DNA from: Amphiura filiformis
Lineage: Eukaryota; Echinodermata; Ophiuroidea; Amphilepidida; Amphiuridae
Reading direction: 5' to 3'
DNA: 64,000 nt
Assembly: GCF_039555335.1 (NCBI RefSeq)
Contig: NC_092642.1
Coordinates: 60,181,776-60,245,775, forward strand
The translations under genes and the position numbers were made by a program. The stretch's first letter is position 1. Each line of letters opens with the position of its first letter. The notes beneath the pieces are model-generated. The model saw only the letters and a program-made list of their open reading frames with translations. It did not search any database and had not been told where the DNA came from. Shown piece by piece: positions 47,468 through 58,213 of this stretch.

Positions 47468-47815
47468 ATTCCAGTTGAGATCTATAAACCCCCAATGGAA
47501 GATATGACTTTAATCTTAAACAGAGGGAGTGTGAATTTCAAATGGGGCTATGAAATATACACTGCGTGTGGGAGATTAAAGACATGTCATATGCTGTTTA
47601 TGGATAATAACTGGGATAGTCAGGGACTGTCTTTTGGAAGTTGCAAGAGAGCATTAAATAGCTCTTCTGTAGCCTTCAAGGAGAGCATTTATAGTAGAAT
47701 GTAAGGAGAGAAGTGTCGACTAAGGGGAGCTAAAATCACTCTCCTATATCAGATTTAAGGAGCGCAGCAGAGAGTGACTGCTCTTGCTCTCCTCAAAAGG
47801 CAGTCCCTGGATAGT
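47468..47815. mobile_element. Bracket MITE interrupted at its right end
   Basis: The left end TTCCAGTTGAGATC, the block AGAGGGAGTGTGAATTTCAA and a right end TATGGATAATAACTGGGATAG mark a bracket-family copy. The CAGGGACTG MITE at 47621-47809 inserted in the last bases of its right terminal repeat. Confidence 0.65.
47621..47809. mobile_element. CAGGGACTG-family MITE, copy 2
   Basis: The ends are CAGGGACTGTCTTTTGG and CAAAAGGCAGTCCCTG. An exact 6-bp repeat GATAGT flanks it (47615-47620 and 47810-47815). It is inverted relative to 33067-33263 and of similar length (189 bp). Confidence 0.85.
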
Positions 47816-48124
47816 CTTTTGAGACCTAACAGCAATGGCGATGGAAAAAAACAGGTTGGGCTTTTTTTTTTGGGGGGTCATTTATTACAGACCTTGTTGA
47901 TACAGATATCGATGTTATCTGGCCAAATGATCTTCGGAAGAAAATATTCGGAAGAAAATGATTGAATAGTTTTATCGCTTTATTTCTATAGTTAAAAACA
48001 TTTTAAGGTTATTTCTTTGTTATATGTTGCACCGTTAGTATCTTTCCTTTCCAGCAGAATGACACATATTTTTGTACTCTGGATTCATTTATGTGGCCAA
48101 TTAATGCATGGTCTCATTGTGGCC

Positions 48125-48435
48125 AGGTATGAGAGGTTCATAGACTTAATACAGAATATTTATCAACAGTCCTGTGCTTTGTATGCTGTGAATACTCGCA
48201 TATTCATGAGGGCTGATCATTTGTGTCTAACAATCATGCCAGTGTTGATGTTTTTGCGTATACATGATAGTGTGTCGTGTGTCTTTGCGAAAACGCGACA
48301 GTAAAAACAAGCTGTATGTGTATAGCAGTTTCGTCTGTCGCACTTCATGGAACGATCGGCCCTCATTATCGGGTGATTTGGGAGACTTTGACTGTTTGGA
48401 GTTTGTCTGTATTAAGTCCATGGAGAGGTTGGACT
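48125..48435. repeat. Imperfect fold-back repeat
   Basis: GACTTAATACAG at the left faces CTGTATTAAGTC at the right. Farther in, ATGAGGGCTGATCATT faces ACGATCGGCCCTCAT. The middle contains TTGCGAAAACGCGACAG. The open frame that crosses it is the repeat itself and is not a gene. From 48436 to 48835 I see nothing further. Confidence 0.55.
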
Positions 48436-48835
48436 ACACGTAGCACAGAGTAAATTGTGTATGTTTTTATTTTGTTTCAAATTTCTTTCATGTTTCAAGC
48501 CCCCCCCCCCTGAATTTCTGGTTGAAACTTCTTGCGCTTCACCCAGGGGGTTGAGGGCGCTTGAGGAATACCCTGCATGCACACAATATGACCAACAACC
48601 AAAAATAGTGAAAAGAGTGTTTGTTTATAACTAGGCAAGTATTTTATGTTACACGTTTTGGGGTTATAAAAACCCACTTGTTTTCAAGAGTAAGGGCAAT
48701 ATTTTAAATTGAGTCTCTCCAAAAAGGCTTTTTTGGCAGAAAATTTGATTTGGAAAATGAAGAGCCTATACTAGTAATCTATTCCCAGTAGATCATTTGC
48801 TGTTGGGGCATTGTCTAAGGCATTACAGCGATTTT

Positions 48836-49051
48836 GGTCTTATAGTGCTATCACCTCCCGGTAAGGTACCGTTGAGTCTCTCTAAAATACCCCGGGTGAT
48901 GTCATGAATTGTATCAAGCATAATTAACATTTGCATAATGTTATTGTGTTTCATTTAAATACAAAAAAAAAGCACAGTGCAAATGTTCAGGGTACTATAG
49001 GAAGAGGCATCGTTACCTATTGGAGTACCAACAGCACTAAAAGACCAAATT
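48836..49051. mobile_element. Fold-back MITE (TATAGTGCTATC ends), copy 2
   Basis: TTTTGGTCTTATAGTGCTAT at the left pairs with AGCACTAAAAGACCAAATT at the right, and inner CTCCCGGTAAGGTACC with GTTACCTATTGGAGTACC. Same terminal motifs as 44524-45022 but with a shorter interior. Confidence 0.68.
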
Positions 49052-49774
49052 AGACATTGTGCTTTTATAATTTGCAAGCTTTAAAATAAATTGAGCTAAT
49101 AGTTGAAAGATTAAGAGGCAAATAAAAGTCTTGTTGAAACTTAAAAGTTTCCCTGACAACTTTTACTTTGTTAACAAATCTAGATGTAAAATGTGAGTAG
49201 AATATAAGAGTAACTATTAATAGTTTTTGAATTTAATTGGTGCTTTTAGGGACTGGTCACCATTTTTGCTTGAATTCATAACCAAGTATCATACTAAGCA
49301 ATCACAAGGAGCATACGGTAGTGTTTTTTTGTGACGTAACTTTCGTCTATTATCAGAAAAGCAGTTGCTGATAGCTGATCGATAAGTTGCTAGCATGTCC
49401 TAGCATCAAACACTAGGATCCACAACATGCTCATTTAGCAAGGCACAGTTCTTTTACACATTTGCACATTCATTGAATGACCTTTGAAAATTTGGCTACA
49501 AAAACTCATACTCTGACATTTGAGGTCAAATTTTGCACTACGATTGTTTAATTGAGGTTATTGAACTATGCCATTGGGATGAGGCCGTTGTGGCCCTGTA
49601 GTGAAATTGCAAGCAGTTGACTTCAAGCAAACTTTGATGCTACATAACTGAACGCTAATAGCGATTGTACAAACACTACATGCGTTGGTTCTAGCGCTAG
49701 TATGATACCAGGAAATGAGTGTAAATTTTGAGCAACTGATCACCATTTATGCTTGAATTCATATCATAACTCCC
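49052..49774. other. Intergenic with a 28-bp direct repeat
   Basis: ACTGGTCACCATTTTTGCTT followed by GAATTCATA at about 49252 recurs as ACTGATCACCATTTATGCTT followed by GAATTCATA at about 49735. These may bracket an insertion, but no terminal inverted repeat is clear. No gene seen. Confidence 0.4.
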
Positions 49775-49964
49775 TTAAGGTCTGTTCATACTACGCTGCA
49801 CTTGCGTTGCATTCCTGATATACCTATACTTTTTGCTACAACTCAACGCATTTCCAAGTTAAAATGTATTTAACTTTGTTACGATACCGCAATGCAGTAT
49901 TTTGCAGTACGGTGCAGTGCAGCACCGCACCGCACCGCACCGCAATTGTATGAACGGACCTTTT
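49775..49964. mobile_element. Fold-back MITE (AAGGTCTGTTCATAC ends)
   Basis: TTAAGGTCTGTTCATACTAC with CGCTGCACTTGCGTTGCA at the left pairs with GCACCGCAATTGTATGAACG and GACCTTTT at the right. The right end also carries a short CACCGC simple repeat. The left border is TTAA; the right one is TTTT, so the target is uncertain. Confidence 0.62.
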
Positions 49965-50601
49965 CCGTAAATTTTGACCGGTCTGTAAAAATAGAAGTTT
50001 AGACTCTGATACATGTACATACAAAATGTATACAGGAGTTATGGTGTTACAGGACCTGGATAATACTCCCGGCCTGTGTTTCACTACACTTGAAAACTTG
50101 TTGTAGCACAAGTATCCCGTCGTGAAGTTACGATGACGCTGTACTTGTCGTAACTTTACAATGTGTTCTCATTACAAATCGCGATTACTTACAATACCCA
50201 CTCGTAAATCTTACGGAACTTCAGATTGATTTTGAGACACTCCTGGTTCCAAAATATGAGAAAGAAAGTCCACAAGGGGAAATCCACCCAAATGCTCTGA
50301 ATCTGTATTGATTCAGATCTTATGTATATATATTGGAAATGTGTAATACAGTTTGCTTGAGTGTAATGTATCATAGTGATTAAGCTAGTCCAGATTTGAC
50401 CCTAAATCTGAACTTGCCGATAGACTTACCCATCTAGGATATAACTGAAGCAGTGGATTAGGCAGTTTGATAGAATTATAGGCAAAAGGGGTCTGTTTTT
50501 CACCAGAAATCCCTAGATATTGAGTAGAGTTTATAAAGAAATCTTTAGATATGTCCATGATAAGAAGATGTTGTCTGACAGGAGCAAAAGTCAGCTGCTT
50601 T
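49965..50601. other. Intergenic, no gene seen
   Basis: AT-rich sequence with a small inverted pair near 50110-50155 (GTGAAGTTACGA / TCGTAACTTTAC). Nothing else recognised. Confidence 0.35.
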
Positions 50602-50820
50602 TTAATCCCCTGAGCACTACCTGCTGATCTAACATTGTCTCTGATTGGTCAATTACATGATATCTTTACTTTAATCACCTATCAGAATGGAGCTTTGCAA
50701 ATAATTCACCCCAATTTTTTTGTGTGGTGAAATTATTCTAACCATGTTGCATGCTGATTGGTCCAATTGATAATGAGAACTTCTTTTTGGCCAATTGGCA
50801 GGTAGTTCTCATGGGGTTAA
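50602..50820. mobile_element. TTAA MITE (TTAATCCCCTGAGCAC ends)
   Basis: TTAATCCCCTGAGCACTACC at the left pairs with GGTAGTTCTCATGGGGTTAA at the right. Inner CTGATTGGTCAATTA pairs loosely with TGATTGGTCCAATTGATAA. Both borders are TTAA, and it is 219 bp long. Confidence 0.72.
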
Positions 50821-51394
50821 GTAAAAATAACACTTGGATTAGAACGGGGGTAGGGTTTTGAAGCGCAGGCACTTCCATCAAGAAATGCATAACCTCTCAC
50901 CGCCGTGGGTGATAAGCAGAGTGATAGGCAAGTGGGGATTGGTTGTGACATGGCCTGTATTATCCTACGTCAAGACTAGGAGAGCCTGACTGCTTAATGG
51001 CAATGGAGAGTTTGTCACCCTGGATTGTCAAGCATGGGACCAAAAAGTGGGCGCATCCAGCATGTTTTGGCGAAGGCCAAAATAAAATAATAGCTTGAAG
51101 TATTTATGTTTAAAGGTTATGCCCATAGTGTTTAGCATACACAATCCATGCTTTGCATGCACATTGCACTCAAAATCAGTTTGCTGGGCTTCTTTCCTAT
51201 CAGCGACACAAAATGGCATCACTTAGTCGAACCTCTTTTGGTATTTGAATAAACAATAAACAAAGATAACCCGGATTCACTGTGTGCGACACAATGAAGC
51301 CTGGCGAGTATAATCATGCATAAGGTACCACATTTAGTTTGAAATAAAGCGCTATCAGTGTAAATGTTTATATTGCGTATTGAGCGTACGATAA

Positions 51395-51447
51395 AAAGAG
51401 GCATCGGTACATATCTGGGCACCAATAGCGCTATAGGACCAAAATAC
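51395..51447. repeat. End fragment of the TATAGTGCTATC MITE family
   Basis: AGGCATCGGTACATATCTGG, GCACCAATAGCGCTATAGGA and CCAAAAT match the right ends of 44524-45022 and 48836-49051. The matching left end was not found. Confidence 0.5.
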
Positions 51448-51654
51448 TGATACAAATGGGTAACAAACTACATGTATTCGTTCAGCTTTATTTGATACAA
51501 TGCCCTCATAGAGAGGACTGAGAGGGAGTGTGAAGCGAAGAGAGACAGGTTTGAGAACTTCTCTTTCTATAACATATACGTCTAGCCCTCTTCTTTTGTT
51601 CCATTATCTATTGTATTTCTTTTGTTCAAAATCTGGTCAACTGTCGATTATATC

Positions 51655-51752
51655 AAGTAATGTGGACAGGTCAAGATAATCTGGACAGGTCAAGATAATC
51701 TGGACAGGTCAAGATAATCTTGGTCAGGTCAAGATAATCTTGGTCAGGTCAA
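51655..51752 (+). repeat. 21-bp tandem repeat
   Basis: About four to five copies of GGACAGGTCAAGATAATCT-type units (21 or 22 bp), the last two changed to TTGGTCAGGTCAAGATAATC. A short minisatellite with no coding sense. The following 880 bp to 52634 show no gene. Confidence 0.8.
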
Positions 51753-52634
51753 TAAATTTTGAACAAGAGAAGTACATGTTCATATTTAGAAACACTGGCC
51801 ACATTATTTGACTTTTGGACATTTCAACAAACTTAAAATGCATCAAAGTTTAATATATTTTACACGATCAGCATAAATTATTATTGAATGACACCAAGAA
51901 CACCTTTATTGAATAATGCAAATTAGTTTGTATTATGTCTTAAAGCCTGTATAATTAGGACGAGGATGTCAATCTACCTTTGTCCCCCTCTCCCAACTAA
52001 CGCAGATTCCGACAAAGTAGGTAACAAAACAAGAGCCATGAGGTCTTACAAATTAAGTTCAACCAAGGATATTTTGCACCTAAAATGCAGTACATTACAG
52101 GCCACAAGACTAGATGTAGAAAAACTACAACAATCTCATGCCTAACCCCAACCAAAAAAGGTCGAGGAAGGTACTCAGGAATATGCGTTGATTTGGTTCA
52201 GGACATTTGTTCTATAAGTATATTAAAGATAAATATAAATTCTATGGTGTTAAATGAGTTACCGCCATGTCTAGGTAAAACACACCCACTTTGACCTTTG
52301 AACTATTTACATATTCATTATTAATATTACGAATATGTATAATCGAGTGGGACATGACCACAAGTGAATTGAATAGAATCTCCGGTTAAAATCAATGCTG
52401 TATTGATTTGATTAAATCACTTTCAATTGACACTAGATAAGAGTCGAGACTCAAACGCAGGACACACGGGAAGAATATTACACTGTCTCGGTGTGTTTCT
52501 ATTTTTGGAAAACCCTAAACTTACACAAGATAATAATATCAGCTTTTCCAGTTTGTCTTTTGGAAAATGAATAAACCATAACAACAAATTCGTTTATTTT
52601 GGCTCATCAGATATGTAAGATAAGCGGTTCAAAA

Positions 52635-52781
52635 CAGACCATTACCATAGATATCGATGTCTTGTTGAGGTATGGTTAGCATGTTAATCGCTCGGAAGGC
52701 TCGACCCTTGGGTCTCGCCTTCGGCGACTAACATGCTCACCATACCTCAACAAGACACCGATTATCTATGGTAATGGTCTG
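52635..52781. mobile_element. Strong 147-bp hairpin element
   Basis: CAGACCATTACCATAGATAT, CGATGTCTTGTTGAGGTATG and GTTAGCATGTTAATCGC pair with GCGACTAACATGCTCACCAT, ACCTCAACAAGACACCGATT and ATCTATGGTAATGGTCTG. The arms are about 57 bp with few mismatches; the loop, about 30 bp, contains GGCTCGACCCTTGGGTCTCGCC. There is no obvious duplication of flanking bases. From 52782 to 53150 nothing is recognised. Confidence 0.75.
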
Positions 52782-53150
52782 TTTCTCACCCTTTATCTAC
52801 TACATAACAGGCAACTTTTTCAAGATGGGCTTGACCGGGTTAAATGCTATGCTGTACAAATACATGATACACATTCCAAAACTGCCAATTTTTTGTATCT
52901 ATAAGGTACATAATTGGACTTTAGGTGGTTTATAATGCTGTTGTTGATAGACTCTGTGGCTCTAGCATTTTGTAATCGAGGACAAGCTCGGTATCAGAGG
53001 GAAAAATCTGGATCATCTCCATGGATGCCTGACCCTGGGTGCTTTGCCTGTATAAACTCCAAAGTTCAGGTCAGGTCATGACCCCCTCTGTGGTTAAACA
53101 GACTGGTTTACAGGTCACTTTCCTTGAGCAGTCTTTCCTCCACTCATTAT

Positions 53151-53256
53151 GCTGTTCCAGTTAAAATCCATTACCCCCATGGAAGACACTCCCTGTGTGA
53201 AAGATTAAGGTCATGTCCTCCATAAGGGGGTGTAGGGATTTTAACTGGAATAGCCT
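53151..53256. mobile_element. Short bracket MITE
   Basis: GCTGTTCCAGTTAAAATCCA at the left faces GGATTTTAACTGGAATAGCC at the right, with inner CCCCATGGAAGACA against TGTCCTCCATAAGGGGG. The central CACACAGGG block is reduced to one half. Confidence 0.65.
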
Positions 53257-53267
53257 ATGAACCTTGC

Positions 53268-53424
53268 AGTCTGTCTACTCTGAAGTACAAAGTACCGACA
53301 CGGACGCACACATTGTGCCGACTTAAAAGGCACGCATACCTGCAGCAGAGACGCAGCACTGCGCACTGTTTACGCGCTGTATACGCACGCGTTGTTACTT
53401 TGTACTTCAGAGTGGACAGACTGT
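53268..53424. mobile_element. Hairpin element (CAGTCTGTC ends)
   Basis: CAGTCTGTCTACTCTGAAGT and ACAAAGTA pair with TACTTTGTACTTCAGAGTGG and ACAGACTG. The interior is GC-rich, with many CGCAC, GCGC and GCAGC motifs, against an AT-rich background. Confidence 0.7.
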
Positions 53425-53779
53425 ACATCTGTCAGCAACATCATTTTTAGTAGAAAATTGTAGTGTTGAAATATTCTCAAGATATTTTCACAATGTAGTA
53501 TATATTGTCCTTTAGATCAATATAACTTTAGATATATTCACACATTTTATTTATACTCTTGTCGTAAAAATATTAAAATTACCAATGTTAAACCAAGGAT
53601 GCGTTTGTGATTATTCCGTGTAATATAGAATTTTGTTTTAATCAATTAAAGTCTGAATTAAGGGCTTGGTCACCAATGAATCCAAGTGTGTGAAAATATT
53701 GCATCCAACACATAATTAATATTGATAAACTTTGATACTTTACGCCCAATGTTTATTGGTCTTGCTATGAGTTTTAAAA

Positions 53780-54480
53780 TATTGGACTCGACTATGTTGC
53801 ATTCTGAATATGTGGAATGTCCTTTTGATATCAAATAATTTTTATTTTTTTGAAATTTGCGATATAATACCAATTTTATAGCAAATTATTACAAATTGGG
53901 ATGGCGGTCCCAGATAGGTCGTCCGAAGTTATGGGTAGTGAACACTACACATAGTAAATATTCATGTGAATCATTTTTGTGCATTGTTGTGAAACCCTTT
54001 TTGTCATTTTCAGCCTATTTTACAAGTTGACCTCAGTATGGTACCTTGTACACCACCATTACATGAGAGAACATCAGACATTGAATTGCATTCTGAATAC
54101 GAGGAATCTCATTCTCCAGATGATATCAAATGATTTTGTGAAATTTGCGATATAATACAAATTTTATGGCAAATTATTCAAATTTGATATTTTTTATTTT
54201 TGATATTTAACAGTCCTCGAAGAAGTAAACTTAAAATCTAATATGTAATTCAAGTGTATGCAGCTGGGGGGAAAATCTGACGAAAATGTTTAGGTCCTTT
54301 TGGGAAAAAATGTGTATCTTTAATATGAATTAGGTTAAATTGTTGGCTTTTCCTCCCAGCTACATACACTTTAAGTATATACCATTAGATTTTTAAAGTT
54401 TACTTCGAGGACTGTTAAATATCAAAAATATCAAATTTTAATATTTGCCATAAAATGTGTATTATATCGCTAATTAAAAA
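53780..54480. repeat. Two partial copies of the 28640 fold-back family
   Basis: About 53780-53910 matches one arm (TTGCATTCTGAATATGTGGA, TTTTGATATCAAATAATTTT). About 54055-54480 is a fuller but truncated copy (GAACATCAGACATTGAATTG ... AGCTACATACACTTTAAGTA) lacking its right terminus. The 140 bp between them are unrelated. Confidence 0.6.
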
Positions 54481-54686
54481 AGCGTGTTGTGTCATTTGTA
54501 GGAACAGTAAAAAGCTGTCAGCCCATGTATGGAGTCACTTGAAATGAAAAGTACAAACAAAATATTTTGTTGGCATATATATAATATATCAGCTATATTT
54601 TGTACATCAATTTACATCTAGTTTATGAATATACAAGTACTGTACCTTATCACAACATATCACACATCTATAAGGCCAAAAAAAAA

Positions 54687-54866
54687 AAGGTTCGTCTCAA
54701 AGCTTGCGCAGCGTTTGTAAAATCCCACGATTTGACAAAAACAAATGCGAATTTTTTTTATTTCAAAAAATTTTTTTATAGTTTTTCCAGAAAAAATCGG
54801 TGAAAATCAGACTTCTTTCTCAAAATACCATGAAAAAAAGTCGGGAATAGGAATAGAATAGAATAA

Positions 54867-54913
<47 letters not shown>

Positions 54914-54961
54914 CATTTCGCATTTGTTTTAAATTTCTCGTGAGCTTTGAGACGAACCTTT
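54687..54961. mobile_element. AAGGTTCGTCTCAAAGC fold-back element
   Basis: AAGGTTCGTCTCAAAGCTTG at the left pairs with GAGCTTTGAGACGAACCTT at the right. Inner motifs pair TTTGACAAAAACAAATGCGA with TTGCATTTCGCATTTG. A run of about 40 A bases fills the middle. A degenerate copy is at 735-990. Confidence 0.7.
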
Positions 54962-55497
54962 TTTTTTGGGCCTAAATACTCAAATGCAGCCTTCCCTCCC
55001 TCCAACTATGAGGTGACCAAAATGATTGATTTGCATCAAATTTAGAGACAATGAAAAAGAAAGCACTGTTTTACAGGCAGGGTCAAAAGACTAAATGACC
55101 TTAAAAATCACAGCAAGCTTATAAAATCTGAACAATATTTGCAAATCCAAATTTCTCACATTTTTTGAATTATTTTTTTGAAAAAAAATTCAGTCAAAAT
55201 CAATCGACTTGGGCAGAACAAAACCATGTTTTTATTTGCATACAGATATAAAAAAAAAAATTCCCAAATGCACCATCTGGTTTAGTCTAGCCTGTAGAAA
55301 TGGATGTTTTGTTGGTTGCCTTTAATGGAATTAGTTCTCTTAAAGCCATATTATAACATTTCTGTAAGAAATATAATTGTTTTTTGGTATAAAATGTTAG
55401 TTTTCACTGTCAGATATGTCCATTTTTAATTTGGGCCCAAACAGATGAGGCAATACAAAGAAAATTGCTATTTAATACCAGCACATTATGTCGCCAA
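54962..55497. other. Intergenic, no gene seen
   Basis: AT-rich sequence without recognised genes or repeats. Confidence 0.35.
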
Positions 55498-55776
55498 TGG
55501 GCTATTCCATTTGAAATCCACACTCCCCCTGTGGAAAATTTTGGAAATATCTTCCACAGAGGGAGTATGAATTTTAAATGGAATTAGCACATTAGACAGC
55601 TCCATTTGAAACTCACCCTCTCTCTGTGGAAGATTCAGGTTGAATCTTTCTCAGAGGGTGTATGAAATTCAAATGGAGCTGCCTATCGTGCTAATTCCAT
55701 TTAAAATTCATATCTCTGTGGAAGATATTTCCAAAATCTTCCACAGGGGAGTGTGGATTATAAATGGAATAACCCA
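55498..55776. mobile_element. Nested palindrome, bracket relative
   Basis: TGGGCTATTCCATTTGAAAT at the left pairs with ATAAATGGAATAACCCA at the right. Going inward, GGAAAATTTTGGAAATATCT pairs with AGATATTTCCAAAATCTTCC, then AAATGGAATTAGCAC with GTGCTAATTCCATTT, then AGCTCCATTTGAAACTCA with GAAATTCAAATGGAGCT. The whole 279 bp can fold into one long stem. Confidence 0.78.
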
Positions 55777-55873
55777 ATGTGAGCCACTCATTCAAACGCG
55801 AGCTGTGTCTGTTCTTTTGATATGGCACGACTGCCCGCATGTCATGTACGTACTGTGTTATGCATTCTACTAA

Positions 55874-56201
55874 GGGCTCATATTGAAATACCCTACCACG
55901 TTTTCACACAGAAAAAAGGCAGGATTCCCCTCGCTAAGCGCGCGCCTTAGGAAAGCTCGGTCATAAAACGGATGGATTATATATATGCATCAGTGATACA
56001 CCCTGCCTTTTGAAGTGGTCCATGACGAATGGGAAGAAAACAAACTGACTATGGCTCATTGCACAACCCAGAAAAGCGTGCTCCTAATTTAAGTGGCTAA
56101 TTGCGGTGTTATAATCACACAGGATTTTCACAAAAGGCTAGCACAGGAAAGCTGCAGGATGGCGCACACCTTCCTGTGTAAGGGAATTTCAATATGAGAC
56201 C
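55874..56201. mobile_element. Harbinger-like MITE (GGGCTCATATTG), copy 2
   Basis: Starts GGGCTCATATTGAAATACCC and ends GGGAATTTCAATATGAGACC. A 3-bp TAA flanks both sides (55871-55873 and 56202-56204). It carries about 115 bp in the middle that copy 1 lacks (CTGCCTTTTGAAGTGGTCCA ... GTTATAATCACA), so copy 1 may be an internal deletion. Confidence 0.8.
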
Positions 56202-56308
56202 TAATATTTCCATCGTAATAATAAAACAATGGTTCCTGCATTTTATTCAAAATCTCAGATTTTGACAAAACTACAGAAGGTCAAGTCTTGATTTTTGCAG
56301 GGTATGTT

Positions 56309-56470
56309 CAGTGGTGTGCGCAGCATATTGAAAGTTGGGGGGGCAGGTTGTTCAGTTCCCCCGAATGGAGTCTGATTTAGGTGTGTAAGGTGCGGTTTTA
56401 GCATTTTCCCCCGAATGACCAACAAAAGTGGGGGCACATGCCCCCCTGCCCCACTTTGCGCACGCCACTG
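56309..56470. mobile_element. hAT-like MITE, CAGTGGCG family, copy 4
   Basis: The ends are CAGTGGTGTGCGCAGC and GCGCACGCCACTG. An exact 8-bp repeat GGTATGTT flanks it (56301-56308 and 56471-56478). It closely resembles 18279-18484 (GCAGCA(C/T)ATTGAAAGT, CCCCGAATGACCAACAAA). Confidence 0.87.
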
Positions 56471-56781
56471 GGTATGTTACCTTACTAAAGTACATAATAA
56501 TTGTGTAAAAAACAGAATATTGAAAAATATTGAGGGCATCATCCTTAGCAAATGTTATAATATGGCTTTAATACTCATTATGATACATACACTGTTTTAA
56601 CCAATTGGGTGTAAACTTGTCATTTTTTGTGTCTGGCCATCGAATCATACTTTACATGTGATTTTTGGTGGCACCATTGTAGGGAAGAGGAGGCTGTAGA
56701 AGTGTATAAATCACACAGGATATTCTACAGGGTACCATATAGCACATTCATGAAAAAAACTAGATTATAATTATTATGGAT

Positions 56782-57277
56782 AACCCAGTTGAAATCCATA
56801 TACCTCTTATGGAAGACATGACCAATAATCTTCCACAGAGTGGGTGTAGATTTCACATGGAGTCACTCAAGCCTTGAAATAAGCGGGCGCGGGGAGCAAA
56901 TTTACCCTCGTAAAGCCACCAATTGCTCCTGGTCCTTGTAAAATTCACATGAACCAGGAGCAATTTTCTAAAATAAATTGCTCCTGGTTACAGTTTTGCA
57001 CTTGATGCAGTCATGCTGGTATGCTGTATTGTATATATGCAGAAAAGGATTTAATATTGATAATTGCTCCTGTTTCTTCAGAAATTGCTCCTGGTTCTTG
57101 TAAAATCCCAGTGAACCAGGAGCAATGTTCAAAACAAATTGCTCCTGGTTCCACTCTGCTTATTTCAAGGCTTGGAGTCACTCATTCAGGCAACTCCACT
57201 TGAAATTTACACCCCCTGTGTGGAAGATTAAGATCATGTCTTCCACAGGGTATATGGATTTCAACTGGAATAGCCCA
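56782..57277. mobile_element. Bracket MITE split by a 305-bp element
   Basis: The left half (CCCAGTTGAAATCCATATAC ... TTCACATGGAGTCACTC) and the right half (ATTCAGGCAACTCCACTTGA ... TTTCAACTGGAATAGCCCA) together make one bracket element like 63144-63330. The insertion point is exactly within its ATGGAGTCACTCATTC motif. Confidence 0.8.
56869..57173. mobile_element. AAGCCTTG element with 10-bp target duplication
   Basis: The ends are AAGCCTTGAAATAAGCGG and GCTTATTTCAAGGCTT. An exact 10-bp repeat GGAGTCACTC flanks it (56859-56868 and 57174-57183), and the interrupted bracket element confirms a single copy of those bases as the empty site. The interior has at least five AATTGCTCCTG(G)TT blocks in direct and inverted orientation. 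A 9-10 bp duplication is typical of Mutator-type elements; the assignment is inference. Confidence 0.87.
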
Positions 57278-57442
57278 TTTACAGTATCACCTGTAATTCT
57301 GGAGGGTTGGTATTCTGAAAAGTCAAAAGGTAATAATTGGTTGCTATTTCGTTCTTTTCATAGAATGTCCCTCCCAAGTAATGATTAAATAATTATCAGG
57401 TGTATGTGACCAACCTCTGCATACGAGCCTGTTTTTGAAAAC

Positions 57443-57711
57443 TATAGACCACTTGACATCATTGTTTATCAACAAAGAATCAACAAAGACGAGGGACTGG
57501 TCTATGGATATGCTTGAATGAACCGCTACACTGTTCAATGGCTTCTTGTACTATACGAAATGTGGTGGGCTATTTAAAATGCATGTGCCCTGAGCAAACT
57601 ACGATGCGTACGCACACTGCAGGGCAAAGAACAACAATAGAAATTGCCATAATTTGTGCGCATACTGCCAGGCAATGACGTCACATGTCAAGTGGTCTAT
57701 AAATACACTGA
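57443..57711. mobile_element. Fold-back MITE (TATAGACCACTTGAC ends)
   Basis: TATAGACCACTTGACATC at the left pairs with a GACATGT...AAGTGGTCTATA end at the right. TA lies at both borders. Inner stems include GCGTACGCACACTGC / GCGCATACTGCC-type motifs. A diverged copy lies at 35860-36098. Confidence 0.72.
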
Positions 57712-57920
57712 AATTGTGGAATACACTGTTACTCACTACAAATTAATGGTAACCATCAACCACTTCCAACTGGTTATAGACACTTTCATTCAATAATAAT
57801 ATACATCACAGGTTGGTGCAAAAATAATAACATTTAAAAAAATTTACATCAAGTATAATGTTTTGCACATCGCCCTTCTTGGCAAGACTAAAACTAAAAT
57901 ATCAAAGCTTGTATTCTGTA

Positions 57921-58213
57921 CGCCTAAAAGAAATGTTATGTCTCAAAGCCCCTGTGCGCGTTCATTTTTCTTAGCGCGGCCAATTAAGCTTAAACAGCCA
58001 ATTCATTTTCTATTTCCCTTATTTTAGTTTTTACCATAAAATTCTGAGAAATATTTGGAAGAAAATTTACTTGATTCAATACTAGTAAATTTTCGTAAAA
58101 TTAATTTAAAATTAAGTTTAAAAAAAAATCTTAACAAAACAAACAAAAATGCATTTCGCATTCGTTTTGTGAAACTGCCATAGGCTTTGAAACATTACAT
58201 TTTTTTAGCCTAA
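57921..58213. mobile_element. TTAGGCTAAAAAATTG fold-back element, intact copy
   Basis: Ends GCCTAAAAGAAATGTTATGT and ACATTACATTTTTTTAGCC are inverted; next to them GTCTCAAAGCCCCTGTG faces CCATAGGCTTTGAAAC. It is the uninterrupted counterpart of 46314-47396. The following 500 bp to 58718 show no gene I can support. Confidence 0.68.

Noticed and set aside
48017-48304. 95-codon plus-strand frame with hydrophobic stretches
   Set aside because: It crosses an inverted repeat and has no domain pattern.
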